Counted from the stretch's first letter, positions 48,001 through 56,905 are shown. The stretch is 64,000 nt of DNA from Rhodeus uyekii (GCA_037043235.1 JAWRVZ010000029.1:2350501-2414500); one strand, 5' to 3'. Notes: generated by a model from the sequence alone, not told the origin. Numbers and translations are program-made.

Positions 48001-50019
48001 TTATAACGCAGCATCCTGACTGAGATGAACGCAACGCACATGGGTGACTGAACTTGAAACAGCTAAGCTAGAATCACAATAGTCTGAGGAGCCTAAATTT
48101 ATTGTGATGCATAAAGTATCATAGCATATACTGTATAAAAACAATTACAGTGGAACCGGTTATGTCGACGGCCTTGAGGGTTGCAAAAAAGCGTAGAGAT
48201 AACCGAAAGCCAATATGGCCATTTATTTGATGAAGCGATCGGCATGCTATAAAAATGTACATACACTGTATATGTTTGCTGACAACAAAAGGCATATGTG
48301 CACCAACTAACAGCAGAGATCGTAACGTCTACTTTATGTTTATGTTGGGAATATACCTTTAAGACGGTATGGGGTGAGGGCGCACACGCGGGGATGAGAG
48401 TGTTTTTGAGTGAGGAGAGAGATGGCCACTCTACCGCTGACTGTTTTATGGCACAATCTACTGTTTACATTTTCCGTCTTCTATTTGAGATGTTTGTGAG
48501 AGTGTTTTCTTTTTCCTGGTTTGTACTTGCGCTCTTTACATGTTTGAGAAGAGTGTGCTGGTACGAAACCCATCTATAAAGCTCGTGTGACCAGTTTAAT
48601 CGCCTCAAGTTTTCTTTCGTTTCCATTTAACATCTGGGCAGTCTTCAACCAATCTGACAGCCGTTACAAGATTTACCAGTACATGATAAAAACTACCTTC
48701 AATTCTCGACACAAACCTTTGATTATATTCTCCAACATTGCAAACACAATGATCGCTCACAGCGTAAACAGTCACAACGCACATAAACACATTCACTCAT
48801 AACACAGTCATTTCGCTCGGACACAGTTCTGAAAGTATTGCACATGTGGTTACTATGGTTTCTTTACAAACTCTAAAATGCTTTGTTGCTTTTTGCCTTT
48901 AACGGTCTGCTTGAAAACAAAAGCTTCTATCAGTAACGACGTCTTTGTCGATGTAATCTGGGAATTCCTGGACAATGATGGCGAACTCCTGTGCCTCCTC
49001 TTTCAAGAAAGCATCTGTAAAGCTAGAATTTTTTTGTTTGTTTTTTGTGCGAGTTCTTCTGCGGCTGCACGGCACTGCGCCGCAAGAGTGAGTGAAGCGT
49101 CATTGGAGTGAGCGACTATACGGACTGTGATGCACGTGCAACACGAACTCAGCTCATGCACAGTGAACTCGGTACTATCATTAGTCACGGGGATCGAGAT
49201 AACTGATGTTAAGTGGCGAATTTATCCCTCTTTTGTGCTCGAGATATCAGGGTTCGGCGACATAAAATAAAATAAAACAAGAAAATGCTAAGAAAAATAG
49301 GGAGTTTGGCGGTTCCACTTCAAAAACGTTGACAAGGGTTGGCGAGTTAACCGAGCTCGAGATAAGTGGGTTCGACTGTATTTTACTATTGGTACCTTAC
49401 TCTACAAACATGATACTTTCGAGTCATAGTTTATTTCAGAAATAGAAGTTATCTTCGTATTTTCACATGTTTAACGAATGCACAACACAGAAGTGGGTAG
49501 AACAATAATGGTCAGAATTCAATGGAGGCTTTAATCCTCAAAATGAAGTAAAAAAAAGCCCACCAAGAGACATTTTTGTTTGTTGCACTGGAAAGCGCCG
49601 CAAGATTGACAGTTTCTTTTGTGAGGCTTTGTAGGTACACGCATACATGACTAGAAACAAAATCAAACCTAACATTCTGAATGACATAATGTACTTCTGG
49701 GAAGAAACAAGGTGACATCAAACAAAAATGATGATAGGTTAGACTGTAAGAAAAGACTTGAGTGAACCGCCTTTAAAAAAAAAAATTAGGATGAGGGGCA
49801 TGAGAAGATTTCTCATCTTCTTGTAATTTGGTGGGGGGGGGGCTGTTTTGATGGATGAAATGACTAATGAGAACTGAGATCTCACCTTGAAGCTGATGTC
49901 CCCTTTCTTGCAGCACAGGCAGGCGAGCATGAGGAAGACAAACGTGAAGAGGCCAGAGAAGGAGACCGCCACCACCGCCAGAGAGGATGGCCATGACAGT
50001 TCACTCAACGGGGAGCCAC
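24067..50019 (-). CDS. aatk: aatk (LMTK1/AATYK) receptor-like Ser/Thr kinase, nearly complete
   Basis: AATK/LMTK1 is a membrane-anchored lemur-tail kinase of neurons, acting on endosomal traffic, neurite growth and apoptosis. Coding exons (- strand, 5' to 3') are 49886-50019, 40012-40144, 32524-32603, 32153-32271, 31870-31957, 30654-30787, 30250-30334, 30022-30143, 29404-29553, 25453-28735, 24530-24674, 24249-24440 and 24067-24095. All junctions have AG/GT sites and the phases close to one 1563-residue frame. Domains are a TM segment (about 14-36), a kinase domain (about 99-370) with glycine loop GHGWFGKV, lysine in VVIKEL, HSD, DYG and RWIAPEL, a very long acidic tail, a KAVSF PP1-docking-type motif (1427-1431) and a conserved FSITHVSDSD C-terminal block. 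Short N-terminal residues encoded further upstream are missing. mir-338 lies in one intron. The gene is tail to tail with baiap2. Confidence 0.96.
24249..24440 (-). CDS. aatk: aatk exon: conserved C-terminal FSITHVSDSD block
   Basis: This 192-nt exon starts GVFEWQDDFPLMPSPSTSEP and contains PQLSRFSVSRFSITHVSDSD. The WxDDFPLM and SRFSITHVSDSD blocks are hallmark AATK C-terminal sequences. It ends in phase 1 before gtcagt. Confidence 0.95.
24530..24674 (-). CDS. aatk: aatk exon: C-terminal linker
   Basis: This 145-nt exon encodes ESPTGELGDYSFPVEAEPNG, then SEVELPQSQDKVTASEDSPG. ESPTxELG directly follows the VxLFDQ end of the giant exon in vertebrate AATK. It ends in phase 1. Confidence 0.92.
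24792..25419. mobile_element. TIR element with TATAACCCGC ends, copy A, in an aatk intron
   Basis: Ends are CCATATTTTCCTGCATATA and tatatgcaggaaaatacgg, flanked by TA. The interior shares gcagataatccgcaccctc and gcagcacagccaatcacgtc with copy B at 41989-42638. The element fills most of the 778-bp intron between aatk exons 24530-24674 and 25453-28735. Confidence 0.85.
25453..28735 (-). CDS. aatk: aatk giant exon: end of kinase domain and long acidic tail
   Basis: This 3283-nt exon gives 1094 codons. It starts YEVMQFCWLQSEQRPVVEEV, the end of the kinase domain, followed by LLLGYLCAKG. It then runs through a low-complexity Ser/Asp/Glu tail. Conserved islands in that tail are DILTVTETSHGLNFEYKWE, VVPVLSAHSPSVSSEYYIR, LDSGYDTENNESPEFILKDL and YRDSAYFSDYDMEND. 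The acidic EEDSEDSDESDEEL run is followed by KKAVSFFDDVTVFLFDQ. KAVSF (25486-25500) fits the RVxF-type docking motif for protein phosphatase 1, which is known in the LMTK family. One huge exon for the tail is typical of this gene. Confidence 0.97.
28736..29403. other. aatk intron, no further feature
   Basis: This 668-bp intron separates the last kinase exon from the giant exon. I see no repeat, RNA or other signal in it. Confidence 0.7.
29404..29553 (-). CDS. aatk: aatk exon: kinase C-lobe, helices F-H
   Basis: This 150-nt exon encodes (W)SLGVTIWELFELGNQPYRHY, then SDRQVLTYAVKEQQLKLPKP, and ends CERW across the junction. The DVWSxG-equivalent Trp spans the intron, as in other family members. 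Confidence 0.96.
29694..29988. mobile_element. hAT-type MITE in an aatk intron
   Basis: Ends are CAGAGGTTTCCGACC and, inverted, CAGAGGTTCTCAATC. The flanks TCATAGGG and TCATAATG match at 6 of 8 positions, as a decayed 8-bp target duplication would. Confidence 0.65.
30022..30143 (-). CDS. aatk: aatk exon: activation segment and APE motif
   Basis: This 122-nt exon encodes DDYYVTADQIWVPLRWIAPE, then LIDEVHGNLLIVDQTKASNV. It includes the APE motif. It ends in TG, completed to Trp in the next exon. Confidence 0.96.
30250..30334 (-). CDS. aatk: aatk exon: catalytic loop and DYG motif
   Basis: This 85-nt exon encodes (S)DLALRNCLLTAELAVKIGDY, then GLSHSKYK. The catalytic Asp is in HSD rather than HRD, and the metal-binding triad is DYG rather than DFG. 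Both substitutions are usual for AATK. Confidence 0.96.
30485..30560 (-). ncRNA. mir338: mir-338 precursor hairpin in an aatk intron
   Basis: On the - strand the 5p arm starts AACAATATCCTGGTGCTG (30531-30552). The 3p arm at 30493-30514 is exactly the 22-base miR-338-3p, starting TCCAGCATCAGTGATTTT. The arms pair (CAACAA/TTGTTG, TGCTG/CAGCA) around a loop near 30515-30530. In mammals mir-338 also lies inside AATK on the same strand, is co-transcribed with it, and acts in neurons and oligodendrocyte maturation. Here it lies between the exons for helix E (30654-30787) and the HSD/DYG exon (30250-30334), in an intron of only 319 bp. Confidence 0.96.
30654..30787 (-). CDS. aatk: aatk exon: kinase C-lobe helices D and E
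   Basis: This 134-nt exon encodes GDVKGYLRSCRATDSVTPDP and the helix E stretch MACEIASGLLYLHKHNYIH. It ends with two bases that complete the Ser of the HSD motif in the next exon. Confidence 0.96.
30788..31869. other. aatk intron, no feature recognised
   Basis: This 1.08-kb AT-rich intron separates the hinge exon from the helix D/E exon. I see no clear repeat or RNA gene. Confidence 0.6.
31870..31957 (-). CDS. aatk: aatk exon: kinase hinge region
   Basis: This 88-nt exon encodes VLQHPALLQCLSQCSEVTPY and LLVMDHCPL, covering beta4, beta5 and the hinge. It ends in phase 0. Confidence 0.96.
32153..32271 (-). CDS. aatk: aatk exon: kinase N-lobe with catalytic lysine
   Basis: This 119-nt exon encodes VLLGEVNAG, then TTQVVIKELKASASVQEQMQ and FLEEVQPYR. 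The Lys of VVIKEL is the ATP-anchoring lysine, and the Glu-rich stretch forms helix C. Confidence 0.96.
32524..32603 (-). CDS. aatk: aatk exon: start of kinase domain, glycine-rich loop
   Basis: This 80-nt exon encodes QLLKSTDLGRHSLLY and IKEMGHGWFGK, up to the glycine-rich loop. Of two possible acceptors, 32603 and 32598, only 32603 keeps the frame after the phase-1 upstream exon, so it is preferred. Confidence 0.9.
34852..35499 (-). mobile_element. LTR-like element (TG...CA ends)
   Basis: Read on the - strand it starts TGTCACGCG and ends CCCTGACA. An AATAAA about 65 bp before the end (ttgttcaataaatccccatt) fits an R-U5 layout. It may be a solo LTR, but no 5-bp target duplication was found, so the limits are tentative. 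Confidence 0.5.
35689..37009. mobile_element. hAT-type non-autonomous element with exact 8-bp duplication
   Basis: Ends are CAGGGGTCTCAAACT and atgtttgagacccctg, flanked on both sides by TTCTAAAG (35681-35688 and 37010-37017). The 1321-bp element has no transposase. It carries a degenerate array of the 42-bp minisatellite (36040-36360) and a doubled ggagtcat...tactccact motif near 36.8 kb. Confidence 0.92.
36040..36360. repeat. Degenerate minisatellite related to 12234-12536
   Basis: Units such as gagaaactttctcattattt, cgagatactaagtcatt recur at about 40-42-bp spacing (aagt at 36117, 36159, 36199). They match the unit at 12.2-12.5 kb but with more mutations. Confidence 0.85.
38380..38720. 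repeat. AT-rich dispersed repeat, copy 3
   Basis: It shares ttcaccaaggcaggatttgt and cacataatcctatagaaatc with the copies at 4495 and 11420. It is uninterrupted here. Confidence 0.65.
39293..39768. mobile_element. TIR MITE with GGGCCCGTCCACACGG ends
   Basis: The left end GGGCCCGTCCACACGGAG and the inverted right end GGCCACGTCCACACGAAG bound 476 bp. TAT occurs on both sides and may be a 3-bp target duplication. There is no gene inside. Confidence 0.7.
40012..40144 (-). CDS. aatk: aatk exon: juxtamembrane linker
   Basis: This 133-nt exon encodes EFENTEGEEG, then DPEVYILPLTEVSLPVSKQP, and ends in phase 1 before gtaagt. The EFEN start and VYxLPLTEVSLP block are conserved between the AATK membrane anchor and kinase domain. 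Confidence 0.95.
40975..41423 (-). mobile_element. LTR-like element (TG...CA ends)
   Basis: On the - strand it runs from TGTCACAGACC to CCGTAACA, with an AATAAA (gtcaataaaagaccttctat) about 55 bp before the end. The layout resembles the duplicated element at 58655-59316, but no target duplication is visible here. Confidence 0.5.
41989..42638. mobile_element. TIR element with TATAACCCGC ends, copy B
   Basis: Ends are CCATATTTCCCCGCATATAA and ttatatgcgggaaaatacag, flanked by TA. It is the same family, same orientation and nearly the same interior as copy A at 24792-25419. Confidence 0.85.
44330..45206. mobile_element. hAT-type non-autonomous element with exact 8-bp duplication
   Basis: Ends are CAGTGCTTCTCAATTATTT and tatttgagaaccactg, flanked by CACTAAGG on both sides (44322-44329 and 45207-45214). 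The 877-bp element is GC-rich at both ends (runs of C) and has no transposase. Confidence 0.93.
45225..45420. repeat. Dispersed fish repeat with CA-rich core
   Basis: It contains tcctctacatttaacccatc, ACAC runs, and ggttaggtgccttgctcaag then ggcacctcag. This composition recurs widely in teleost genomes. The element ends were not resolved. Confidence 0.5.
46345..47107. mobile_element. Inverted-repeat element with AAAGTAACGC/GCATTACTTTT ends
   Basis: The left side (taagtaactagtaaagtaaa then gcattactttt) is inverted on the right (aaaagtaacgtaacgcatta, then aagtaactaagtaacgc). This looks like a foldback MITE. Exact ends and target duplication were not fixed. Confidence 0.5.
48148..49378. mobile_element. 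Tigger-like MITE, CAGTGGAACCGG family, copy 2
   Basis: It begins CAGTGGAACCGGTTATGTCG and ends gagataagtgggttcgactg, with TA at 48146-48147 and 49379-49380. It shares its outer parts with 15051-15550 but is longer (1231 bp). No intact transposase was recognised. Confidence 0.82.
49886..50019 (-). CDS. aatk: aatk exon: N-terminal transmembrane segment
   Basis: This exon has 44 codons after two bases that complete a Gly codon. It reads GSPLSELSWPSSLAVVAVSF, continues through a hydrophobic stretch to LMLACLCCKKGD, and ends ISFK before gtgaga. It matches the AATK membrane anchor, with a Cys cluster where mammalian AATYK is palmitoylated. It enters in phase 1, so at least one more coding exon lies upstream. 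Confidence 0.95.
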
Positions 50020-51152
50020 CTGAGGTGCACAAACACACACTCTGTGTCAAACCCCAAACCACAGACTTCAGCGCCGAAAGGCGGACGATGTTTAAAGGTG
50101 AAATGTATCCTTGATGTGCCTCTAGTGTATAAATAGATCAGAACCTAAAAGAATCCCAGACAGTCCCCCCATCCTTCAATAATTCGATAAAAAAAGTAAT
50201 TATATATAAGTACGGAGTAATAATAATGAACCATGTGTACTGACTAGTGTTAGAATTAGGGATTGGTTTAATTTATAGTTATTATAATAATACGTTAAAC
50301 GTATCAAGGACACTTTAAAATAAAGTATTGCTGACTATCGACCTTGAAAGTCCAACTGAAATCAAATGACCTTTTGATACAAATTTCTAGCCTTGTGTTC
50401 AACAATTAATCTGTGCAAATTAAGCTAGAGAAAAAGAACTTTACAACCTTTCTTAGAGTTACATGCTCATTATATGCATTAACTAACGTTATCAGATACA
50501 ACTTCTGACCTTAAAAATATTTTTGTAAATACTGATTAATACTAAGATTAAAAAGCGCTGCAGAAGAATTGTTCACGTTTACTAATGTTAACAAATGAAT
50601 TATAGTACAGTGTTTGTCTTTGTAGTCTTTAGTCAAAATCCGAAAAATTGACTAAATACAAATATTAAAACTAGAGAACCATTGAGAACCAAAACTAGAC
50701 AACCATTATATTGCATTTTCCCTGGCTATTAACAGCTGATAAGACAATAACACAGGTTATCTAAATGTTTCATAACAGCCTATGAAGCAGCATGCAGCTG
50801 CCGTCAGTAATTTGATTTGGTGGGCATCACGATTGAACAGATCATCTGTCCATGAAGGAACATGATGAACCAGCGCTAATGGAAGCTAAATCTGCTTTTC
50901 TTGTTGTGGTGAATCACTGAAACACAATCTGCATGATGATGCAGTACAGGGTTAAAAAACCTAGATACAAGATGACACTTGTCATAATTAAACACTAATT
51001 TTAAAGTTTTATCAGTTAATGAAGTGAAAGACTGATATGTTGAGGCTATGCAAATGAGCTCTGCAGTTTGATTGGCTATAAATTAATAAACATAAAACAT
51101 ATTGTCATTTTTTTTTTTTTTGCCTAATGGCAATTAAAACCAATATATTGAG

Positions 51153-51260
51153 AAGTGTGAATCGACATCCATTTTGATGAATGAAAATAAACAGCATAGG
51201 CGTTCTGCAATATATTTACTGTTTATTTTCATACATCAAAATAGATATCGATTCACACTT
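51153..51260. repeat. Long hairpin with 42-bp arms
   Basis: The left arm is 51153-51194 (starts AAGTGTGAATCGACATCC) and the right arm is 51219-51260. They pair at 39 of 42 positions around a 24-base loop. It could be a short foldback MITE or a miRNA-like hairpin. The arms are much longer and straighter than in a usual precursor. Confidence 0.85.
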
Positions 51261-52166
51261 GTGTGAACTTGTGTCCTTTATTTCAAGTCTTTCGGAGTGC
51301 AGTGGTGATGTATTTTTGTAGGCTGACCCGGAAGTTAGCTTTTGACTTTTGTAAATTGTAAATCAAAATTAGACATTTAAAGCCCAAAAAACAGAAGTAG
51401 AAAGCTAAATGTAGGCTATAAACTACCTATACCACATCATTTGAATAAAATCTACATTAAGTTTGGACATTTTGATTTAGAATAGTTTGTGAAAGCTTAA
51501 GTATAAACAACAAAGAGGTTGCCTTTTTCGAGATGCGTAAAATCACCCCAAAAAATAAATAAATAATACGAGTGGGCAAAAACATACTGATGTTTGTTAT
51601 GTCAGAAAAAAGCATGAAAATTACTCATTTAACAAATGATAAACTTCAGAACAGTTGAACCGGAAGTGCAAAATGCAAACTAGTTTCTGGTTTCCCTGTA
51701 GCTTTATGTGAGGAAAAGACTTAAATTAAAAGAAATCTTAATTGTAAAGACACAGCAATTCATGCATATAAAAATTCAGAGACATCAACAAAAGTGCGGG
51801 AACACATTTCATTTTTCAAAACACTTTCCATTTTCTGAAAAGAAGAGTTTGGTAAAATGTCGCCACATAATGATTATCTCCCAAAAAGTAGGGGGACAAA
51901 AATGTAAATGTCCGCTTGAGGTAACATTGTTGCCGTTTAAACCTGCCTCCCAGCTGTCCGGCTTGATTGGTTGTATGGTAATGAAGCAGAAGCGATGGGA
52001 CTCAGGCCAACAGCATTTAGGCCTTTTCACACTCTGTCATTAAAGGACACCGCAGAGGCAGGCTTCACATTTTGAAACACTGAGATGTAATCTGACTTTT
52101 AACTGTAATCCTGCTGTCAGCAGGGGAGAAAGACACGCATACACAATGACACATGTTAAGCATGTG

Positions 52167-52193
<27 letters not shown>
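52167..52193 (+). repeat. (CT)n microsatellite
   Basis: About 13 CT units. Confidence 0.95.
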
Positions 52194-52197
<4 letters not shown>

Positions 52198-52449
52198 GAA
52201 GAGTGCATAAACATCCAGATCTGCAAAACTCTTCACCACAATGACCATGTGTCCTGAAATGGAGGAAGTGGCTTGTTTTGCTGATATGCTGACACATGTC
52301 GCTGCAGACACCATGTTCCACATATGATGCCTTGTCACTGCTTTTGTGGAGTGAAAGGTCAATGCCTTGAAACATAAACACGCACAAATACAAAACAACG
52401 AAACTCTACATAGGCGGTTGTCTTCTTGAAGACAATTCTAAATGAAATA

Positions 52450-53390
52450 GATATACTACCATTCAAAATGTCAAAAAGAATTTTAAAAGGTCTCTCTTCT
52501 ACTCACCTAAGTTAAAAAAATTGATCAAACAATAAAAACAATAATATTGTGAAATATTATTCAAATTTAAAATACATTAATACCTTGAGATATGAGCATT
52601 CTGACATTCGAGTACTCCGAGATACGAGCAAGCCTTCGAGCAATTTTTTTGCTTTGAGATACGAGTAAATATTTGAGATGTGAGCAGCTTACAGATGCTG
52701 ACACTAGGTAGTTGAGCACTCGGAGCAGCTCAAGCGCCTCATTTATGGGGTAATTGCATATGATCTCCACTAGAGGCCACCTTGGTTTTACAGCGGGAGG
52801 TTACCGGGGGCGACGAGTGATTCACCAGTATTAAGCTGGGAGCAGCACGAGTTATGTGTGTTCAATACTAATAAATATGAGGTTCTGAGGCTATCTAATA
52901 CACAACACAGGAAGAAACACTACACTTCTGTATTGTGTTTGCATTATCTATGTTATCCCTCCACCACCCTCCTCCTCCTCCGCATAAGCCGCCATTAGCC
53001 GCTACTGTATAGTCTGTCTCGAAGGAAAGAACTCACATTTTATATCACAGGAATTCTTATATACTATAAATTGTGTTTCTATAGCAATTAAAATCATGTT
53101 TTACCATTGTTATTAGAACTAATAAGAGAGTTTTTTAGAGGACCGGAACGGCAAAAAAAAAAAAATCTGTTATTTCTTATGGGCAAAATGATTTGAGAAA
53201 CGAGCAATTCGAGTCACGAGCTCCGTCCTGGAATGGATTATGCTCGTATCTCAAGGTATTCAGGATTCTTTGATGAAAAGAAAATTCAAAACATTTATTT
53301 ATATATTTTGTAACATTATAAATGTCTTTACTGTCAATATGTCCTTGCTGATTAAAGATAAAAATCTTACTGATCTCAAACATTTGAACA
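52450..53390. repeat. AT-rich dispersed repeat, copy 4, split by a Tigger-like element
   Basis: The flanks (aataatattgtgaaatatta on the left; ataaatgtctttactgtcaa on the right) belong to the family at 38380 and 61055. The element at 52575-53264 lies between them. Confidence 0.7.
52575..53264. mobile_element. Tigger-like TA-flanked element, copy 3
   Basis: It has ends near ttaataccttgagatatgag and tgctcgtatctcaaggtatt, with the interior (ggagcagctcaagcgcctca and tcaccagtattaagctggga) inverted relative to 8971-9653. The outer bases of both TIRs have decayed. Confidence 0.82.
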
Positions 53391-55118
53391 ATAGAGTAAG
53401 TGACAGATTTGAAGTCTATTATGGGATTGACTTCACAAAGGATACACGCAATGCTGTTTTAGAATCAGCCAAAATGAGTTATCCAAGATGGTGCAATAAT
53501 GCCGTCACACACTAAAACAGTCTTGGCAACTATGAACAACTATGGCTTCTTAATTAAGCTGTCTATATAGGCATTACGGGTTTTGTAACAGGAGGCAGTG
53601 ACCAGAGCATGTGTACACACAACACCACATGCAAAGACACGGTCAGCAACGTGTTTGCTGCACGAAAACATTTCTCCCACCCACTCCGGCGTCTCCATGG
53701 TAACAGGCTGACCCATCATGTACTGCACTTCGCTTTTTGTCAAATCTCTCCTCAGCCCCCACCTTTCATAATGATGACACATTTCTGCTGATGCATTAAC
53801 AGCTGCTCTTTCTATTTTCCTCTCCCTCTTTCCCCCTCACACCCAAGTATTCTCAGACAGTCTCCAAAACACACAGCTTCGCTTCCCTGGGGTGTAAGTG
53901 TACACAGATCAGAGCTGAGATGATGACGAGACCTACTGAATTGAAAGACTTTCTACTGCTGTTTTGAAATAAGAGAAGGATGTAGCATGTAGACACAGCA
54001 CAGGTGTTTGGAGTCGCATGCTATCGTACTTTTGCAAGTGTCTGCATGCATAGATGCTGCTGTCACCAAAACAAGCTGTCTTAATGAATGTTAATTAGGT
54101 GCTGACATTTAAAGAGACCTATGCCCTTTTAAAAAATCTTGATTTAGTTTTTGGGCTCTACTAGAATAGGTTTTTAAATGTAAAAAAAAAAAAACCACAT
54201 TGTTGCAGTACTTCTCTTCTCAGTCTGTCAGTAATGCTCTGGGCTGCGTTTCCCGAAAGCATTGTTATGTTCTCAAGTACGAAAGCTGTCGTTATCAGCA
54301 TAGTTCAGCAAGTCTGTGTTTTCCACAACCTTAGTTTCACCATACATTTGCAAACAGCATCTCATTGCTGTGAGGTCTGAACGACAGCTCCCGTCCTATG
54401 CGTTGAAGCATCGTTTCTTGTTTGTATGACATATGGACTTTATAAATCCTTATCTCGAGCAAAATAGTGACATTCAGAACGATCTATATATTTTATTTCA
54501 AATGTATACAAATCACCTCCTTGGAATTCTAAGTTTCTATCTGCATTCTGAAACGTTTTGTTCAACTGAAATTAAACGTTTTGTTGTCTCAGGTTTGTCA
54601 AGAGATTTAAAGCACCGGTTCTGAAGAGTGTGTATATGCGTACAAAATCGAGTCTATGACTGAATCTGGAAATAAATCCAAATACGAAGAAAAATACGAA
54701 TTAGTCCTTAGATGCCACGTTTGTAATTAATAGCAAAAAATATAGCATTAATTCCAATTAATTAAAAGAAGTTATGACTCCACCACCAGCGAGACATCAA
54801 TCACCAGCGTGGTTGAACGACAAATTTGTGGCAAATGTGGTTTTGGGACGAGCTAGTTGAGATAGTTAAGCAGCGAGTTATGTTGTTTCATAGGATACGC
54901 GCCCGTTTAGTTCTTGTGTCTATAAAGCCCCTCCTCCCAAAAAGCGCAATGTTGCTCTGATTGGTCGGCTAGATCAGTGTGTTGTGATTGGTCAACCACT
55001 TAATCGCGAGTTTCAATGCACTACTAACTCATGTTATATGGGCAGTTGACAAATAAGGGTGAAACAGCATTTTTTCAAAAAAAAGTTCTAAAGATAGCTA
55101 GACATCTGACTTAATTAT

Positions 55119-55688
55119 GTCACACTACAGGACGGGGTGTCACACCAAAGGACTTTTTCATTTTGGTAGCCTTTTTGAGTCATTGCTATACAAGACTGAG
55201 TTTGGACATTACAGTAACTGAATAAGTTCATTGTTTTAAACCTGAATATGAATTTTTTTTTTTCAAACTAGATCAGTCACACCACAGGACTATCAAAAAT
55301 GGACATGTTCATGGTCTGACAGAAATTATGAAATTTATCAAATTAAAAAAAGATTAACAGTCACCTTTTAACCTCTATAGCACACCCAAACATCTGGGGA
55401 ATTTCCTGGTAGGGGGGTTGACTAAAAGACCCCTATGGCTGTCCATGTAACTGCCAGTACAAAAATCGAATACCATATGTCACACTGCAGGACAGCATTT
55501 GTGTTACAAAACTAAATGTACTGTAAATACTATTTTAGTACTTTTTAGCATTTTGAAAACTTAAGTTAATTAAGCAAAGACATACAAAATAATGCCAAGG
55601 CATTTATTAGCTGATCCAGACATATCTGCTTTATTTTACTAATATTTACATTTGAGGAGTCATCAATGTTACAGTCACACCGCAGGAC
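55119..55688 (+). repeat. Cluster of five GTCACAC-N3-AGGAC 15-mers
   Basis: Near-identical 15-mers start at 55119, 55139, 55276, 55479 and 55674, with consensus GTCACACYRCAGGAC (the second copy has CAAAGGAC). All are on the + strand. The sequence between them is AT-rich and not obviously repeated. I do not recognise the family. Confidence 0.8.
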
Positions 55689-56232
55689 ATTTTGCTATTC
55701 ATCTTGAAATATGAACACCACCAAATATATTTTGCGTCCCAAAATCATAATGTTGAAATAAAATTATGTTCTATGCCCCACTGGCATGTGTTGTTTTAGT
55801 TGAGAAATGCAGTTCAGTAAACATTTACACTTAATTACAGAAAAAACAGGCGTCACGTCATCTGCCCATATGCCTTGGGTGGGAATTATTGGAAAAAATT
55901 GGAGTGACAAAGTTGTGCTTTGTAACTTTGCAGACCTTTTTCATATTCAAACAGCAACATTGCCCTACAAACGTAAGTGTTGTTAGTATAAATTAATGTA
56001 TTTAGGTTTATTCTGGGATGTTAAATAATAATTTTTATGAGAATAAAACCAGGTGTTAGCCTAATTTTAGGCTATTTTGTCTGTGTATATAGTGATCGAA
56101 AGGCAGTATGTTAAAGAGTTTATTCAAAACACAAGTGAAGATATTTTTTATGAAACCTGAGTGATTTCTGTCCCTCCACTGAATGTCCATTACACCAAAG
56201 TTCTGGCTCTTCAGAAATGTAATGTTTAGCTT

Positions 56233-56416
56233 TTATTCACATAAACACTAATCAGCGCACGTCAAATATGTTAAATGGAAGCTCAACCATGCACGGGTGG
56301 CATATGAGAACAAGCCACATTAGCTTTTGCACGTCAAGCAAGTACAGTTATGCTTCCATTCACTATATTTGATGCGCTCTATGTATGTGCATTGATAAAT
56401 GTTTATATGTGAATAA
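56233..56416. repeat. Imperfect foldback, possible small MITE
   Basis: The left side (ttattcacataaacac, then gcgcacgtcaaatatg and aatggaagc) is inverted on the right (gcttccatt, atatttgatgcgc, tatatgtgaataa). There are internal gaps. The 184-bp unit has no gene. Confidence 0.6.
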
Positions 56417-56739
56417 AAAAAAATCAGAAAAAGTCTTCTAGATTTGGAATGACATTAGGGTTTGAAAGCATACATACTTTATGAAAGAACATACTTTATT
56501 ATCAGCAACGCTAGCGGAACACAGAATTATTTCAGATGAGAAGACAACAATCTTGTGGAGTGTGCATAAAAGTAATGGCTGGCTAGTTTAGGGTGGGTGA
56601 GTAGATAGATGGATGAAGGAGGGGGCAGGAGTTGCTGGGGAGATGAGACATCCTGTTCACTGCATCATAAAGCAGTGTGACTCACTATACTTATGTAGGA
56701 TTTCATTAGAAAGGGTTTCCTAAAAGTTATCATCTTTTG

Positions 56740-56905
56740 TACCTTACACGAACACTACGCAACTTGCGTAAATTAAATTAACATAAATGAACTTAGTTTA
56801 CGTTTTATTTTATTTACTTTTCTATTTTCTATTACTGTTTTGCTATTTTCTATTGTTTTTCTTCACTTTTTTCGCCTAACTACCTTCACTTTCACTTGGC
56901 GATTT
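56740..56905. mobile_element. Fragment of the Tigger-type transposon
   Basis: The stretch tttttcgcctaactacctt, cactttcacttgg and the preceding cttttctattttctatta closely resembles 17800-17925 inside the element at 17520-18468. No terminal repeats are left. Confidence 0.6.

Larger units (their letters stand above)
40145..49885. other. aatk 9.7-kb intron, transposon-rich
   Basis: It separates the transmembrane exon from the juxtamembrane exon. It contains an LTR-like element (40975-41423), a TATAACCCGC-type element (41989-42638), a hAT MITE (44330-45206), a dispersed repeat (45225-45420), an inverted AAAGTAACGC repeat (46345-47107) and a Tigger-like MITE (48148-49378). No further exon is supported. 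Confidence 0.75.
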
